23,901 bases of DNA. Source: CAZGQY01 sp964528035 (GTDB taxonomy: Bacteria > Pseudomonadota > Gammaproteobacteria > Methylococcales > UBA1147). A program made the position numbers and the translations under genes. This document shows, one piece after another, positions 22,836-23,901 of this stretch. How positions within the stretch are numbered: the first letter of the stretch is position 1; every line of letters starts with the position of its first letter. The notes under the pieces were generated by a model. It was not told where the DNA came from. It searched no databases and worked only from the letters and a program-made list of their open reading frames with translations. The stretch is from assembly GCA_964528035.1 (NCBI GenBank), contig CAZGQY010000044.1, positions 1 through 23,901 of the forward strand, read 5' to 3'.

Positions 22836-23738
22836 ATGTATTCAATGAAAGCGGTTGTTGAACTGACCCGGATTACTCCGGATACCCTGCGGGCCTGGGA
22901 GAGACGCCATAATGCGATTACACCTGCCAGGGCACAGAATGGCCGTCGGGTCTATAGTAGTTGCGATATCGCCAGACTTCGTCTACTTAAATGTGCCTGT
23001 TCTTTCGGACATACAATCAGCAATGTTGCACGGCTGAGCAATCAGGAATTGCAGGAGCTTATTCATGACGCTGACTCCATGTCAAATCTGCAACGGCCGG
23101 TGGCGTTTACCGATGTTTTGTTGAAGGCTATCCAGAATTACGATATGAAAGCGATCGATCAGATACTCGGGCTTGCTGTTACGGGAATGTCGCCGGTGGA
23201 TTTTGCGGCCAGGGTTCTCAGCCCGACCCTGGTCGACGTGGGTAATCTGTGGCATAGAAAAAAAATCAATGTCGCGCAGGAACATCTTTTCTCTAATAGC
23301 ATAAAACGGTTGATATTTTCTCTAATTCATGTTCATCATCGGGAGTCAGAGGGACCGAAGCTTGTGTTCGGCGGACTTAGTCCCGAGCGGCACGAGTTGG
23401 GGCTTCTTATGTGCTGTCTGATTGCTACAGGAAAGAATTGTCGTTGTTATTATCTGGGGGCGGATTTACCCAGTCAGGATCTCATTGACGCGGTCACTCA
23501 GATTCAACCAAGAACGCTGGTGTTGAGCATGGTTCAGGAGAATTTGCAGATCTCAGAACTTATAGAAAGGTATAACAATTTGTTTCCTTCCTCTCAGCTT
23601 TGGATCGGAGGTCCGGGAAGCCTCTCGGTTGACATAAATGAATTGCCCGAGAATTGTAAACTCTTATCTTCCTTTGATCACTTTATTACAGAGATTGGTT
23701 TTCTAACCGTGGCGTCCGCTAACCGCCATGGAGAGTGA
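22836..23738 (+). CDS. carH: CarH/LitR-type adenosylcobalamin photoreceptor repressor
   Basis: A 300-residue MerR-family regulator. Residues 1-70 form the winged-helix DNA-binding domain (TPDTLRAWERRH, NGRRVYSS). Residues about 90-165 are the four-helix bundle with the light-sensor motif W139-x9-E149-H150. Residues 175-295 are a B12-binding Rossmann domain with E184-x-H186-x-x-G189 (lower axial ligand His186), S231-M-V and G258-G259. In characterised CarH proteins, adenosylcobalamin holds a tetramer on DNA in the dark; light breaks the cobalt-carbon bond and releases the operator. All key residues are kept, so light sensing is expected. The gene is divergent from the sigma gene and shares its promoter region. 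The start is set by AGGGT at 6 bases before ATG 22836; ATG 22845 is possible. Confidence 0.93.
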   Translation: MYSMKAVVELTRITPDTLRAWERRHNAITPARAQNGRRVYSSCDIARLRLLKCACSFGHTISNVARLSNQELQELIHDADSMSNLQRPVAFTDVLLKAIQNYDMKAIDQILGLAVTGMSPVDFAARVLSPTLVDVGNLWHRKKINVAQEHLFSNSIKRLIFSLIHVHHRESEGPKLVFGGLSPERHELGLLMCCLIATGKNCRCYYLGADLPSQDLIDAVTQIQPRTLVLSMVQENLQISELIERYNNLFPSSQLWIGGPGSLSVDINELPENCKLLSSFDHFITEIGFLTVASANRHGE

Positions 23739-23766
23739 AACGAAGGCGGTTAGTCCCCGGTAGCGA

Positions 23767-23901
23767 TCAGGCCGCACTGTATTTCCGTCGTGCGAGGGAC
23801 GAGCGCCAGAGGAAAAATAAAGTAGGCATCCGAACAATCGCGTCGAGCCATTTGAGGGAGTGCTGCGTAGCCAGCGCCGAGCTTGCGATGGTGTGGCGAA
23901 G
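23767..23901 (-). other. Unrecognised GC-richer sequence with open frame at the right edge
   Basis: The last ~135 bases look different in base composition from the rest. On the minus strand they hold an open frame of 44 codons that runs off the window edge and ends at 23767 (product ends WRSSLARRKYSAA). I do not recognise the product. It may be the 3' end of a gene or part of a dispersed repeat that caused the contig to end here. It follows carH, with no visible terminator between. Confidence 0.3.

Overview
The window looks like chromosomal DNA from a Gram-negative, free-living gammaproteobacterium of moderate to low GC. It encodes Mla-type lipid-transport proteins, a TolC-family outer-membrane channel, an OmpA-type lipoprotein, a 3-mercaptopyruvate sulfurtransferase, malate synthase G, FtsH, a sigma-70 factor and a B12-binding MerR regulator. 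No rRNA, tRNA, phage or IS transposase gene was seen. Both ends may be contig breaks: the left edge lies at the centre of a palindromic repeat that recurs at 10.3-10.5 kb, and the right edge is an unrecognised GC-richer stretch.

Layout. 0-1.8 kb: a secreted SYLF-domain protein and an OmpA lipoprotein, followed by a clear intrinsic terminator. 2.1-5.1 kb: an ABC lipid-transport operon (STAS-MlaE permease, MlaF ATPase, MCE protein). 5.3-9.3 kb: a membrane PAS-PAS-GGDEF-EAL protein and a TolC-family protein. 9.3-10.1 kb (minus strand): sseA. 10.3-10.5 kb: a ~164 bp imperfect palindrome. 10.6-12.5 kb: a sialidase-like Asp-box protein overlapping a polytopic membrane protein. 12.8-13.3 kb: a His-rich glycine-zipper protein. 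13.3-14.6 kb (minus): a Ste24-type M48 protease. 14.8-17.0 kb: glcB, preceded by a perfect 18-bp inverted repeat. 17.3-18.0 kb: a Phd/PIN toxin-antitoxin pair. 18.5-22.6 kb (minus): a small four-helix membrane protein, an FtsH protease and an unusual RpoD-derived sigma factor. 22.8-23.7 kb (plus): a CarH/LitR-type adenosylcobalamin photoreceptor, divergent from the sigma gene.

The most notable system is the right-hand locus. The regulator carries every visible motif of the B12 light sensors (W-x9-EH, E-x-H-x-x-G, S-x-V, GG). It faces a non-canonical sigma factor across an intergenic region in which two good divergent promoters use the same bases as their -35 elements, with short dyads and repeated TATTG motifs around them. 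The inferred model: in the dark CarH represses both genes; light releases it, the sigma factor is made, and this sigma factor (with changed -10-reading residues) drives a regulon that may include the downstream ftsH and membrane-protein genes for photo-oxidative membrane quality control.

The rest is mostly envelope biology (lipid transport, outer-membrane proteins, membrane proteases) and ordinary metabolism. The toxin-antitoxin pair and the palindromic repeats are the accessory parts.
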